The notes below the pieces were generated by a model. The model was not told the DNA's origin. It saw only the letters and a program-made list of their open reading frames with translations, and did no database searches. 5,632 bases of DNA, from contig JAOZLO010000047.1 of the NCBI GenBank assembly GCA_029934775.1, forward strand, positions 6,009 to 11,640, in the 5' to 3' direction. Shown here piece after piece: positions 5,563-5,632 of this stretch (its first letter is position 1; every line of letters starts with the position of its first letter). Position numbers and translations under genes: made by a program. This DNA is from Desulfocapsaceae bacterium (GTDB lineage: Bacteria; Desulfobacterota; Desulfobulbia; Desulfobulbales; Desulfocapsaceae).

Positions 5563-5632
5563 ATGACGCTTTATGACCCGCACTTAAATAAAGATAACTG
5601 CGGTTTTGGCCTTATGGCCCATATGGAGGGAA
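5563..5632 (+). CDS. gltB: Glutamate synthase large subunit, N-terminal fragment
   Basis: The first 23 codons are present and the gene continues past the right edge. GGAG at 5551-5554 lies 8 bases before the ATG. The product starts MTLYDPHLNKDN and continues CGFGLMAHMEG, matching the glutamine amidotransferase class II N-terminus of GltB (E. coli has LYDKSLERDNCGFGLIAH). Cys13 would become the N-terminal nucleophile after removal of a short propeptide of 12 residues; it releases ammonia from glutamine, which the synthase site adds to 2-oxoglutarate with NADPH or ferredoxin as reductant. The FMN, Fe-S and synthase domains lie outside the window, so a full-length enzyme cannot be confirmed. It follows the dehydrogenase on the same strand but is separated from it by a peptidase remnant, so co-transcription is uncertain. 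Confidence 0.9.
   Translation, partial: MTLYDPHLNKDNCGFGLMAHMEG

Noticed and set aside
1..5632. tRNA, rRNA, CRISPR array, complete insertion sequence or riboswitch
   Set aside because: No cloverleaf, regularly spaced repeats, transposase motif with terminal inverted repeats or recognisable aptamer was seen on either strand by eye.

Overview
The window reads as part of an AT-leaning Gram-negative chromosome. A multi-domain hybrid histidine kinase, a divergent amino-acid dehydrogenase, a GltB start and M23-peptidase debris together resemble Desulfobacterota or related lineages. That placement is inference from gene style only; no marker gene is present.

Left edge (1-763, all minus strand): this is the most interesting part. 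Read right to left, it looks like one end of a lasso-peptide biosynthetic operon, partly decayed. It begins with an unidentified C-terminal gene fragment (763-557). An ATGA overlap joins this to a broken HPr-kinase-like gene (560-308), in which the N-terminal and C-terminal ends survive in different frames and the nucleotide-binding middle is gone. Next comes a small intact gene (282-124) with a strong ribosome binding site. Its 52-residue product has the features of a lasso precursor: W17-x-x-P20 and L25 in the leader, Thr30 at -2, a core starting Ser-Gly with Glu at core position 8, and a C-terminal Ser. Last is the first 18 codons of an asparagine-synthetase-like cyclase (55 to beyond 1), beginning MSVIFGIF, where class II amidotransferases have a catalytic Cys. 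Known kinase-bearing lasso clusters (paeninodin type) phosphorylate the C-terminal Ser of the precursor. Here a Ser-ended precursor sits beside a ruined kinase.

Middle (785-3049, minus): a 754-residue hybrid sensor histidine kinase with seven predicted membrane helices, a coiled coil, and PAS, HisKA, HATPase and receiver domains. It points toward the lasso locus, but a functional link is not shown. The 359-base divergent intergenic region (3050-3408) holds weak promoter candidates for both sides, a small inverted repeat and one possible 21-codon ORF.

Right (3409-5632, plus): a 534-residue divergent Glu/Leu/Phe/Val dehydrogenase is followed by an M23 metallopeptidase remnant (5056-5442) that has lost its 5' part and a block between two catalytic motifs. 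The window ends in the first 23 codons of the glutamate synthase large subunit (gltB). The dehydrogenase and gltB suggest an amino-nitrogen theme on this side. The kinase and peptidase remnants share one pattern: gene ends or motifs are kept while interior segments are missing.
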